From Streptomyces sp. 846.5 (GTDB lineage Bacteria > Actinomycetota > Actinomycetes > Streptomycetales > Streptomycetaceae): DNA of 64,000 bases. Below the pieces are notes generated by a model. The model was not told the origin of the DNA and did not search any database. It saw only the letters and a program-made list of their open reading frames with translations. Of this stretch, positions 24,392-31,959 are shown one piece after another (the first letter of the stretch is position 1; each line of letters begins with the position of its first letter). The translations under genes and the position numbers were made by a program. The DNA lies in NCBI RefSeq assembly GCF_004365705.1, contig NZ_SOBN01000001.1:1-64000 (forward strand), in the 5' to 3' direction.

Positions 24392-24485
24392 GCACCGGAT
24401 CGTAGGCGGCACCGGAACGGCAGCACGGAGGAACCGGCGAAACCGCCCCGGCCCACGCTGTCAGATGATCGAGACCGCAGACCGC

Positions 24486-24562
24486 CGCCCTCGACCAGCC
24501 CGAGCACGCCCGGGACGGGCCACGCCAGCCCCTCCGACCAGCACGTTCGAAGTTGGCGAAGC
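24486..24562 (-). repeat. Right 77-bp terminal inverted repeat
   Basis: Perfect reverse complement of 22927-23003. Outside it the flanks (CTCATCGTCC and GTTCACAGAA) show no obvious direct repeat. Confidence 0.92.
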
Positions 24563-24818
24563 CTCATCGTCCTTGAGGTCGTGTACATAGCTAGCGCCGT
24601 GCTCCTCATCGTGGTGATCAACCGCGTCACTGGAGCTCAGGCGAGGCGATTCGCACCGTCAAGCGCCCCGGCCTGACCCGGCTTCCCAGGTGCCCCCACC
24701 AGTCGGTGCGGGGTGCCTCGCCGTTCCCGGATTCGCGGTCTTCTGATTCGCGCCCGGTCGGCGCTACGGTGCGCAGCAGCCCGGTGACCGATCCGAGTAC
24801 GAGCGAAAGGTGATCACA

Positions 24819-25019
24819 GTGAAGCTCAGGTTCCTCGGCACCAGCTCCGACGACGGCAAGTGCCCGACGCTGTACGAGACCGAGACCGGGGACATCGTCG
24901 TCCAGGGCCCCGAGCTTACCGACCCCGAGGCCCTGGAGCAGTTGCGTGACGTGCTGCCTGGGGAGAAGTTCCTTGTCGTGCCCCGCGCGCTCCTGGCCCA
25001 GTACGCCCCGAGGGACTGA
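24819..25019 (+). CDS. Small protein of the DUF6879/DUF5753 regulator cluster, 66 residues
   Basis: GTG 24819 is preceded by GAAAGG at a spacing of 8 nt; an earlier in-frame GTG at 24810 lacks a site. It reads VKLRFLGTSSDDGKCPTLYE and GDIVVQGPELTDPEALEQL, a compact alpha/beta protein without membrane segments. Similar small proteins sit in front of DUF6879 and XRE-DUF5753 genes throughout Streptomyces. Only 4 nt separate its stop from the next start, so they are co-translated. The function of the family is unknown; a role as the small partner of the regulator is inferred from context. Confidence 0.8.
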   Translation: MKLRFLGTSSDDGKCPTLYETETGDIVVQGPELTDPEALEQLRDVLPGEKFLVVPRALLAQYAPRD

Positions 25020-25023
25020 GCGG

Positions 25024-25560
25024 GTGCCCGCGTTCATCACGGACGACCAGTTCGACGCCCTGTTCCGGGACTTCAGGCACACGGCCTGGCGGTGGGAGGC
25101 GCAAGCGGTCTACGACTCCGATCGCCAGAGTCCGGCCTACCAGCTGTTCCTACGCGGCGAGGAGCCCGTTCGGGACCCCCGGCGGCCCTGGCTGCAGAAC
25201 ATCGCAACCCAGGTCAAGGAGGGCAAGCGAATCGAGCGGGTCAGAGTCCTCGACGATCCTCCGACCGAGGGTCAGCGTTTCCTGCTCACCGGGGCTCCGT
25301 ACAACATCGCGGCCGGGGAGGATATCCGCCACCTGGACCGGGCCAAGGCGGAAGAGCTGGGCCTTCCCGGGCACGACTTCTGGTTGTTCGACTCGCGGAT
25401 CCTGCTGCGGATGCACTTCGACGAGGCGGCCCGCTGGCTCGGCGCCGAGATCGTCCAGGATCCACTGGAGATCCTCGCGGCGTGCCAGACCAGGGACGCC
25501 GCATGGCACTACGCGATCCCGCACTCTCAGTACCGTGAGCTGGGTACCGTCGCCATGTGA
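25024..25560 (+). CDS. DUF6879-family protein
   Basis: 178 residues from GTG 25024. Signature segments: FDALFRDFRHTAWRWEAQAV, GKRIERVRVLDDPPTEGQRF, HDFWLFDSRILLRMHFDEAA and a final AAWHYAIPHSQYREL. These fit the DUF6879 family, which travels with DUF5753 regulators in actinobacteria. It is cytosolic, with no known catalytic motif. Its stop overlaps the next start by GTGA, so translation is coupled. Confidence 0.82.
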   Translation: MPAFITDDQFDALFRDFRHTAWRWEAQAVYDSDRQSPAYQLFLRGEEPVRDPRRPWLQNIATQVKEGKRIERVRVLDDPPTEGQRFLLTGAPYNIAAGEDIRHLDRAKAEELGLPGHDFWLFDSRILLRMHFDEAARWLGAEIVQDPLEILAACQTRDAAWHYAIPHSQYRELGTVAM

Positions 25561-26396
25561 ACGACTTCCAGCAAGCCCGGATCGCCCTCGGCGCGCGCCT
25601 TCGCGAGATGCGCGCCGAGGCCGGTCTGAGCGGCCGGGACCTCGCTGCACGTCTCGGCTGGCCGCAGAGCCGGATCTCCAAGTTGGAGACGGGACGGCAG
25701 ACCGCCACGGCGGCCGACTTGGAGGCATGGGCCAAGGGCACCGGGCATCCGGGCGACGCCGGCGAGCTGAAGGGCCGCCTGCTGGCGCTGGAGACGAGCA
25801 TCCGCAGCTGGAAGCGCACCCTGGCCGGCGGCCACCGTGCCGTCCAAGAGGCCAATGTCGTCCAGGAGCAGCAGGCCGAGCGGATCCGCCTGTTCGAGTC
25901 GGCCATCATCCCGGGCCTGTTCCAGATCAGCGACTATGCCCGTGCGGTGCTGACGGACGTCTCCGAGAGGCATGGGTCGCCCCGTGACGTCGATGCCGGG
26001 GTGCAGGCACGGCTGAAGCGGCAGGAGATCCTCTACCAGCCGGGACACCACGTAGAGGCCCTGATCTGGGAGCCGGCCCTGATGACGGTCCGGTGCTCGA
26101 TCGATGCGATGACCGCCCAACTCGACCGGCTGATCGGGTTCATGGACCTCAGCAGCGTCACCCTTGGCATCGTGCCGCTCGGGGTGCGGACGCCGTTCTC
26201 GCCGAAGGGCGGCTTCTGGATCATTGATGACGTCTTGGTCGTAGCGGACACCTGGTCCGCGGAGATGTGGCTCGACGCTCCGGACGACCTCGCGCTGTAC
26301 CGGACGATTTTTCAACAGCTTGCCGACGCCGCCGTGTACGGGAGAGCGGCGCAACGGCTGATTGCCCGAGCCCGGACGGTTCTCGAAGCGCCGTAA
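25557..26396 (+). CDS. XRE-family regulator with DUF5753 C-terminal domain
   Basis: 279 residues from GTG 25557. The helix-turn-helix lies in LRAEAGLSGRDLAARLGWPQ and SRISKLETGRQTATAADLEA (residues about 15-60). The DUF5753 domain follows: ESAIIPGLFQISDYARAVL, RLKRQEILYQPGHHVEALIW, FWIIDDVLVVADTWSAEMWL. Such regulators work with a small partner protein and DUF6879 protein, often affecting development or antibiotic production. The three-gene unit is intact and tightly spaced. No operator was recognised. Confidence 0.9.
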   Translation: MNDFQQARIALGARLREMRAEAGLSGRDLAARLGWPQSRISKLETGRQTATAADLEAWAKGTGHPGDAGELKGRLLALETSIRSWKRTLAGGHRAVQEANVVQEQQAERIRLFESAIIPGLFQISDYARAVLTDVSERHGSPRDVDAGVQARLKRQEILYQPGHHVEALIWEPALMTVRCSIDAMTAQLDRLIGFMDLSSVTLGIVPLGVRTPFSPKGGFWIIDDVLVVADTWSAEMWLDAPDDLALYRTIFQQLADAAVYGRAAQRLIARARTVLEAP

Positions 26397-26483
26397 GCAT
26401 CATCGCGAAGCACAGCGAGGGCGATTCGAATCATCGTGAATCACTCCACCGATGGAGAATCAGCCGCCCCTACCGTCAGTCAC

Positions 26484-26696
26484 ATGGCGGACACAGCGTT
26501 CCTCCCCTCGCTAGCGCTCCCGGTCGATGACCTGGTGTTAGCGCGTCTGCACGGCCTCGCCTGCATCGCCTGCGGCAGGGCCGGGGTGCCGTTGAGTCCC
26601 GCCGGCCACGTGTACACCTGCGACGGCAGCGGGGGCCTTCTGGGCTGGCCGGTGGCCGCCTGCCCCGAGCACCGGGCGGACCCATGCAGCCACTGA
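26484..26696 (+). CDS. Small cysteine-rich protein, 70 residues
   Basis: From ATG 26484 it reads MADTAFLPSLALPVDDLVLA, then CIACGRAGVPL and VYTC...VAACPEH, a possible zinc ribbon made from CxxC and CxxxH-like groups. The stop overlaps the next ATG region by 13 nt. Proteins like this occur downstream of DUF5753 regulators. The function is unknown. Confidence 0.6.
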   Translation: MADTAFLPSLALPVDDLVLARLHGLACIACGRAGVPLSPAGHVYTCDGSGGLLGWPVAACPEHRADPCSH

Positions 26697-26911
26697 CCAC
26701 ACCGGCACCGAGACGACTTCCGCATCCGTGGGACCTGCACGTCGAGCAGTGTCGTGGCCTGCGCTGCGTGTGGTGCAAGACGACCCTCGGGGACGTGCGC
26801 ATACCTGCCGGGACCACCGAGAGCGTCCACCAGTACGGGTCAGCGCCGGCGCGGGTCGTGCAGTTCCGCGTGTTCTCCTGCCCGCTCTGCGCCGAGGAAG
26901 GCCCGTCATGA
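26684..26911 (+). CDS. Small cysteine-rich protein, 75 residues
   Basis: ATG 26684 to TGA 26911. Contains CRGLRCVWCKTTLG and FSCPLCAEEG, two CxxC pairs likely to bind zinc. It overlaps the gene before by 13 nt and the gene after by 4 nt (ATGA), so the three form one translated unit. No family recognised. Confidence 0.65.
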   Translation: MQPLTTPAPRRLPHPWDLHVEQCRGLRCVWCKTTLGDVRIPAGTTESVHQYGSAPARVVQFRVFSCPLCAEEGPS

Positions 26912-27309
26912 CCGAGCACGAAGCCGAGCAGTTGCCGACCACAGAACCGGAAGGGCGTGCGGAGGTTGCCACACCCGAGATGCCGCGCGCCGAGATGGTG
27001 CCCGTCCCCGTCGCCACGTCCAGGTTCCGGGACGTGGCCAGCGACCTGCAGTGCGCCGCCCAGGCCGTGCGCTACGTCGAGGTCGTAGGCGTCCAGGCGG
27101 ACATCGCCACCACTCTGCAGTTGGCCGTCGTGGTCACGGGCAGCACCCCGGCGCAGGCGCTGACGGCCGCGGCGGCGTTCGCCCGCGAGTCCCCGATGGC
27201 GGAGTACGAGCTGGCCGAGGCGGTCGAGGCTGCCTTTCGCGAGCATCCCGACGCGGAGATATACCTGAGCTTCCCCGGCCTCGGCGTCCCCTTCCGTGGC
27301 GCGGGGGGC
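26908..27309 (+). pseudogene. Unrecognised gene, 3' end lost
   Basis: Starts with ATG 26908 (MTEHEAEQLPTTEPEGRAEV) and gives a believable protein for about 130 residues: RFRDVASDLQCAAQAVRYVE, ESPMAEYELAEAVEAAFREH, DAEIYLSFPGLGVPF. Beyond about 27310 the frame continues to 27630 but only as antisense of another protein fragment on the minus strand. The gene therefore lost its 3' end at a rearrangement junction. Function unknown. Confidence 0.5.
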
Positions 27310-27558
27310 GTTCAGGTGGACCATGCGCATGTCCGGGTCCGGCTGCGGCTGCATGCCCCTGCGGCGGTCCGACGGCTTCGCGGGTATCGGGGTGGTGGGG
27401 GCGATGCTGGCGCAGTCCTGGGCCAGCAGGCGCCAGAACGCGAACATGTAGCGGCGGGTGAAGTCCCCCAGTGTGTCCTGGACGACCTGCCCGGCCGTCC
27501 ACTCCCCCATCGCGGACGGCGCCTGCTGGACGGTGTTGTGGCGCAGGGCGGCGTTCAT
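27310..27558 (-). pseudogene. N-terminal fragment of an unrecognised gene
   Basis: From ATG 27558 the minus strand reads MNAALRHNTVQQAPSAMGEW, TAGQVVQDTLGDFTRRYMFA and FWRLLAQDCASIAP, then MQPQPDPDMRMVHLN, all protein-like. It then runs into antisense of the gene at 26908. Codons upstream of 27558 also read plausibly (TSDEVNR), so the start is uncertain. The family is not recognised. Confidence 0.45.
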
Positions 27559-27611
27559 CCGGTTGACCTCGTCCGAGGTCGCTCTGTGACGCGTCCTCCG
27601 CGCCGTCGCAT

Positions 27612-28079
27612 TCAACTGCCGGGGTGTTGACCGCGAAGGAATTCTGCGAGCAGCCTGGTGAGTTCTTCCCGGTCGTCGGGTTTCATGTGGGTGAGCAGTC
27701 CGGCGGCTACGTCGCGGGCGGTGTCGCGGGCCTGCGAGAGGGCCTTGGTGCCGTGTTCGGTCAGGGTGACCGCGTGGACCCGGCGGTCACCTGGTGCCGG
27801 ATCGCGGCGCACGAGGCCCTTGGCTTCGAGGTCGTCGACGAGTCGCACCATGGATGCCTTGTCGCTGCCGATCAGGTCGACCAGTTGGCGCTGGCTGTGG
27901 GGTGCCCGGTCCAGTTGGTTGAGCACCGCGAAGTGCCGACCCTCGATGCCCAACGGTTCGAGGGCCGTGCTGAATGCGGCCGCTGCGCGTTGGTGTGCTC
28001 CGCGCAGCAGGAAGCCGATCTCGTAGCTGGTTGGACCGTTGCCTGGCGTCCCGGTCTTGTTGTCGGTGCGGCCGCTCAT
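27612..28079 (-). CDS. MarR-family transcriptional regulator
   Basis: 155 residues from ATG 28079. The winged helix is clear: FAVLNQLDRAPHSQRQLVDL, IGSDKASMVRLVDDLEAKGL as the recognition helix, then VRRDPAPGDRRVHAVTLTEH as the wing with the conserved DxR. N- and C-terminal helices form the dimer region. It is divergent from the membrane protein at 28157 with 77 nt between starts, so it probably controls that promoter and its own. Intact. Confidence 0.88.
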   Translation of the reverse strand: MSGRTDNKTGTPGNGPTSYEIGFLLRGAHQRAAAAFSTALEPLGIEGRHFAVLNQLDRAPHSQRQLVDLIGSDKASMVRLVDDLEAKGLVRRDPAPGDRRVHAVTLTEHGTKALSQARDTARDVAAGLLTHMKPDDREELTRLLAEFLRGQHPGS

Positions 28080-28156
28080 GGTTACCAGAGTAGGGGAGCA
28101 AGGGAGCCGATCGAGAAGGTTACAAATAGAATGGTTTCATATGGCACTATCTGCGT

Positions 28157-28702
28157 ATGGCTGAGATGACAGCAAGGCCCACCCTGTGGGCGCGATGGGT
28201 GTTCCGGACGACCGTGACGATCGAAGCCCTCCTGGCCTTGGCGCAGCCAGTGCTCATCGGCGGCTTCCTGCAGGGCCACTACGCGTCGCTGGAGCTGCAC
28301 AAGGAGAACGCCACCTTCACCGGACTGGCCGCGATGGTGATGCTGCTGGCCGCCGTACTGCAGTGGCGGCCTGGTCGGGGGCAGGCCTGGCCGCTGTTCG
28401 CCAGCCTCGCCGTCGCCGCCGCGATCGTCGTGCAGGTCATCATGGGGTACGCACGGACCCTTGCTGTCCATGTGCCGCTGGGGGTCTTGATCGTCACCAG
28501 TGACGTCCTGCTGCTGGTGTGGGTGTGGAAACCCGTTCGGGCAGTCGCGGATGACGCAGGGTCCGCCACTGAGACGGTTGCCGCGGTCACCTTCGATGCT
28601 GTCGCCAAGAAGGCGGACGTCTCGCGGTCCTGGCTCTACGGCCAGCCGGACCTGCGGGCTGAAGTCGAGCGCCTGCGGGCTATCTCAGCAAGGCTGACCT
28701 GA
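28157..28702 (+). CDS. Chimeric frame: small membrane protein fused to a DUF6262 fragment
   Basis: The first about 130 residues form a four-helix membrane protein (TIEALLALAQPVLIGGFLQG, FTGLAAMVMLLAAVLQW, FASLAVAAAIVVQVIMGYA, GVLIVTSDVLLLVWVW). From about codon 135 the frame changes character to AAVTFDAVAKKADVSRSWLY and DLRAEVERLRA, which match DUF6262 proteins encoded by tyrosine-recombinase transposons (TnpABC type). The frame then enters a patatin fragment and stops at 28702. The membrane protein thus has a borrowed tail. It is divergent from MarR and may be its target; whether the fusion is functional is unknown. Confidence 0.65.
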   Translation: MAEMTARPTLWARWVFRTTVTIEALLALAQPVLIGGFLQGHYASLELHKENATFTGLAAMVMLLAAVLQWRPGRGQAWPLFASLAVAAAIVVQVIMGYARTLAVHVPLGVLIVTSDVLLLVWVWKPVRAVADDAGSATETVAAVTFDAVAKKADVSRSWLYGQPDLRAEVERLRAISARLT

Positions 28703-28907
28703 TCGTCGGCACCTCGACCGGCGCGATCATCGGCACACTGCTGGCCACCGGTCAGGACCCCGGCCGGCTCGCCACCCCTGTGCGCTCCGCCGGCTCCGAC
28801 AGCACCCCGCCCCAGGTGGACGGGCGCCGGCTGGGCGAGGCGTTCGCCGTGCTCGGCGATACCGCCTCGAACCCGGCCGAGGCGTGGCGCCGGGTGGGCA
28901 GAATGGA
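28681..28907 (+). pseudogene. Patatin-like phospholipase, N-terminal fragment
   Basis: Reads KADLIVGTSTGAIIGTLLAT, containing the patatin nucleophile elbow GTSTG, then DGRRLGEAFAVLGDTASNPA and EAWRRVGRM. It lacks the protein's start (the DUF6262 fragment abuts it). After about 28907 the sequence becomes the reverse strand of the same gene's later part. Confidence 0.65.
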
Positions 28908-29195
28908 GCCGTCCATGTACCGGCGCCCGGCAATGGTGATCGGTGGGTAGATGCCCGGGAACCGTGCTGGCCGCCACGGGTGGAGGGCAGCGGTGCGCCA
29001 CTGGCGCGGTCGAAGACCTTCGGCTCGCCGGTCTCGGTGTCCATCACGGTGATGAGTAGCTTCCGGTACGGCCATCGGTCCGTGCCGGCCATGGCGCGCA
29101 TCCGGTCGACATGTGCCTGCTCGGGGCCGGTCTCGGCGGCGAGCGCGAGCGCCAGTGCTCGATCTGGGGGTGGGTGCGTGACGTTGTCGCGGGTG
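28906..29195 (-). pseudogene. Patatin-like phospholipase, C-terminal fragment, inverted
   Basis: On the minus strand: ALALAAETGPEQAHVDRMRA, WPYRKLLITVMDTETGEPKV, FDRASGAPL, then after a small frame change GIYPPITIAGRRYMDGS. The last segment holds the patatin catalytic Asp motif (DG). This is the half that should follow the plus-strand fragment at 28681-28907; the two now face each other, so an inversion broke the gene. Confidence 0.62.
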
Positions 29196-29363
29196 GGTCC
29201 TCTGCCAGGCTGATGAGGGTCTGCACGAGTGCGAACGCAGGCACTGCACGGCGGACCTGGTGCTCGGTGCCCAGCAGATGCGAACTGCTGGGCGCGAACG
29301 CGGCCGAGAGGTCCTGACACCCTGCACTCCATGGGCCACCGCCGCTGAACAGGAGCTGACCCG

Positions 29364-29540
29364 ATGGCATCGAGGTTCCACAACGCCGCCCTGGTCCTCG
29401 GACCGGTCCCGGTCCGCGCGGCGGCGTTGTGCCGGTTCACCGGCGCCCCGGACGCCGCAGGAAGCCCGGCCACCCTGGAACTGGTCGAAGCCGTGATGGG
29501 CTTCGCGGAGCAGCTGCCCGAACGGCGGGGGGACCGCTGA
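29364..29540 (+). CDS. Small hypothetical protein, 58 residues
   Basis: ATG 29364 is 8 nt after AGGAG. Reads MASRFHNAALVLGPVPVRAA and SPATLELVEAVMGFAEQLPE. No recognised domain. The good ribosome site supports a gene, but the sequence could also be the end of a larger broken frame. The minus strand just left of it (about 29225-29310) carries another unassigned scrap (HLLGTEHQVRRAVPAFALVQ). Confidence 0.45.
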   Translation: MASRFHNAALVLGPVPVRAAALCRFTGAPDAAGSPATLELVEAVMGFAEQLPERRGDR

Positions 29541-29684
29541 GGAGCGTTGGACCGTACGACGGTAGCGGGGCCCCGCTACGTCCCGTGGCCAGCTGCGTGG
29601 GCCACTTCGGGTCGATTGGATATGTCTTCTCCTCCGCTCTCGCCTCCAGACTCTGGACGTGATGTTGGAAGGCGAAGGTCTGTG

Positions 29685-30563
29685 GTGAAGAACGTGGATG
29701 AAGCCACCGCACTGCCTGTACATGGATCGCAGGCGCTGCGGCCGGAGACGGCGGTTCGGCCGCCGCGAATCGCCGTCATGGATGTGGGGCTGGGAATGCT
29801 AGCCACGGCGTCCGAGGTTCGACGTCTTCGTCCTGACGCGGACCTGGTACTGGCCACCGATCCGGACGGGATGCCCTGGGGAGTACGCACTCCCCAGGAC
29901 CTAACGGCCCGTGCGCTTCTGGTGGCGGGGGCGGCTGCGGCCGAGCAGCCGGATCTGCTGATCGTCGCTTGCAACACGGCCACTCTTCACGCCCTGCCGG
30001 CGATACAGGAGTGTCTGGGGTCCGAGGTGCCGGTGCTGGGTACGCTTCCGGCGGTCCAGGCCGCGGCGGAAACGGGCGGCGCTTTCGCGGTGTGGGGCAC
30101 ACCGACCGGTGTCGACAGTCCCCAGCTACAGGAATTGCTCCGCCGTTTTGCCGCCGATGTTCCGGTGGCGAGGATCGCCTGTCATGGGCTGTCGGACGCG
30201 ATCGAACGGGCGGACCCCGAGGCGGTAGTGGCCGCGATCGCCGCGGCTGCTGACCGCACCCCGTGCGACGTGCGATCGGTCGTGCTCGCCTGCACCCACT
30301 ACGAGCTCGTCGCCCCCCAGATCCAGGCAGCGTTGCAGCGGGGAAGTCAGGCTGCACCCACCCTCTACGGCTCCGCCGAGGCCCTGGCCCTCCGCGCCCT
30401 GACACGTCTCGGGTTACGGCCCCTGCTCGCTGCTCCAGCGACAGGCCGCCTCACCGTATTGCGCAGCGGGCGGCTGGAGGCGCTGCCCGAAGCAGCGCTG
30501 GCGTATCCGCACGGCGGACGCCTGCAGGCGCCCACGGCAGCGATACGACCGACCGGAAGCTGA
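29685..30563 (+). CDS. Aspartate/glutamate racemase-family protein
   Basis: 292 residues from GTG 29685, with GAAGG at good spacing. The fold signatures are IAVMDVGLGMLATASEVRR (the Asp of the racemase DSG motif kept as DVG), the first catalytic cysteine in LLIVACNTATLHALPAIQEC and the second in SVVLACTHYELV. Both cysteines needed for proton exchange are present. The DVGLG variant differs from the DSGVGG of ordinary MurI glutamate racemases, so this may be a specialised amino-acid racemase. Next genes on the same strand are an MFS exporter and a PLP-dependent MocR regulator. Confidence 0.82.
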   Translation: MKNVDEATALPVHGSQALRPETAVRPPRIAVMDVGLGMLATASEVRRLRPDADLVLATDPDGMPWGVRTPQDLTARALLVAGAAAAEQPDLLIVACNTATLHALPAIQECLGSEVPVLGTLPAVQAAAETGGAFAVWGTPTGVDSPQLQELLRRFAADVPVARIACHGLSDAIERADPEAVVAAIAAAADRTPCDVRSVVLACTHYELVAPQIQAALQRGSQAAPTLYGSAEALALRALTRLGLRPLLAAPATGRLTVLRSGRLEALPEAALAYPHGGRLQAPTAAIRPTGS

Positions 30564-30641
30564 TGCCCTAGCGCCCAGCCGAAGGCGCTCGGCTATCGGG
30601 GCGTATGTCGGCCTGCGGTTCCCATCCCCCTCGGAGTTGGT

Positions 30642-31877
30642 GTGAAGCTGGCAGAACACGCAGGCATCCGTACCGGTGCCCGCTCGTCCCGCTATCGCTG
30701 GGTGGTCCTGGCGATAGCGACCTTCGCTCAGGCATGCGCGTGCTTCTTCGTGCAGGGGATCGGCTCGATCACGGTCTTCCTGCAGCGGGACCTGGACCTG
30801 AGTACTACTCAGATCGGCCTCCTGGTCACAGCAGCCCAGGTTGTGCCGCTGGCCGGGCTGCTGGTAGCCGGCGAGTTGCTGGACCGGTATCCCGAGCGGT
30901 GGGTGGTGGGAGGAGGGAGCGTCATCGTGGCCGTCGGGCTCCTGGCCTCGAGTGCGGCGCCGGGCTATGGGTGGCTGCTGGTCCTGCTCCTGCTGGTCGG
31001 TGTCGGGTACAGCACCGCGCAGCCGGGGGGCAGCAAGTCGGTCGCCTCGTGGTTCTCCGCGTCGCAGCGGGGTTTCGCCATGGGAATCCGGCAGGCGGGA
31101 CTGCCGTTGGGCGGCGCGCTGGCGGCAGCGGTACTGCCGTGGCTGGCGAGCTCGTACGGGTGGCGCGCGCCACTGCTGGCCTCAGGCGTCCTGGCGCTGG
31201 CCGGCGGGGCGGTGTTCATGGCCTTCTACCGCTCGCCGAGCACACCGCCGCCCCGCGTGGCGCACCGTTCGGTCCGCGCGCAGATCGCGGCCCGTCTGGA
31301 GGTGGCGCGGGCGCCGGCGATGGTCACCATCATGCTGTCCGGGGTGAGTATGACGTCGGTGCAGTACGGGCTGCTGCTGCTGACGGAGCTGTACCTGCAT
31401 ACCAAGGCCGCCATGCCGGCGGCCAGGGGCGCCTTGTTCCTGCTGCTGGCTCTCGGCTTCGGTGTGGTGGGCCGCATCGCTCTGGCCGCGTGGAGCGATC
31501 GGTCCTCCGGCCGCCATGTCCCGGTATTGACGTGCATGAGCTGCGCCGTCCTCGGGTTGGTCGTTTTGACGTGGGCCCCGCTGGGTTCCGGAGTCGTGGT
31601 GGGCGCACTGATGGTGTGGCTCGGATTCTTCGGCTTCGGCTGGTACGGCCCCTGGGTCGCCTACGTGGCAGACTGCGCCCCCGAGGGCAAGTCCGGCTTC
31701 GCCCTGGGGCTGGCGATGGCCGTCAACCAGATCGCCGTCATCGTGGTGGCGCCCGGCCTGGGTCTGCTCCGCGACGCCACCGGCAGTTTCGTCCCCTGCT
31801 GGATCGTCCTGGCCAGTATCGCGACAGCTGCCCTGGCGGCGATCGGCTGGAGAACCGCCACCCGCCCCGGGCACTGA
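30642..31877 (+). CDS. MFS transporter, 12-helix type
   Basis: 411 residues from GTG 30642. About 12 hydrophobic segments; between helices 2 and 3 the MFS loop reads GELLDRYPERWVVGGGSVIV (G-x-x-x-D-R-x-x-x-R). The second half has the equivalent WSDRSSGRHVPVLT. QPGGSKSVASWFSASQRGFA resembles the oxalate/formate antiporter or NarK-like subgroup with helix 5 glycines. The substrate is unknown; position after the racemase and before MocR suggests an amino acid or derived compound (inference). The 78-nt gap to the racemase allows co-transcription. Confidence 0.85.
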   Translation: MKLAEHAGIRTGARSSRYRWVVLAIATFAQACACFFVQGIGSITVFLQRDLDLSTTQIGLLVTAAQVVPLAGLLVAGELLDRYPERWVVGGGSVIVAVGLLASSAAPGYGWLLVLLLLVGVGYSTAQPGGSKSVASWFSASQRGFAMGIRQAGLPLGGALAAAVLPWLASSYGWRAPLLASGVLALAGGAVFMAFYRSPSTPPPRVAHRSVRAQIAARLEVARAPAMVTIMLSGVSMTSVQYGLLLLTELYLHTKAAMPAARGALFLLLALGFGVVGRIALAAWSDRSSGRHVPVLTCMSCAVLGLVVLTWAPLGSGVVVGALMVWLGFFGFGWYGPWVAYVADCAPEGKSGFALGLAMAVNQIAVIVVAPGLGLLRDATGSFVPCWIVLASIATAALAAIGWRTATRPGH

Positions 31878-31959
31878 CCATGACCGCCACCTTTCCGATC
31901 ACGCCAGCTGACAGCTTGCCCGCCAACGTCTCCACGGCCCGCCGCCAGGAGGACCAGCC

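Larger units (their letters stand above)
22927..24562 (-). mobile_element. IS5-like element with 77-bp perfect inverted repeats and an accessory gene (1636 bp)
   Basis: The 77-nt ends at 22927-23003 and 24486-24562 are perfect inverted copies. Weaker inverted similarity continues inwards for about 35 nt (TCTTGATCATCCGTCAG and its partner). Between them lie a DDE transposase and a coiled-coil protein, both on the minus strand. Ends this long are unusual for IS5-group elements, which mostly have 10-40 bp repeats. Confidence 0.85.

Noticed and set aside
27612..28169. Plus-strand frame opposite MarR
   Set aside because: Antisense shadow; the MarR reading has all winged-helix features.
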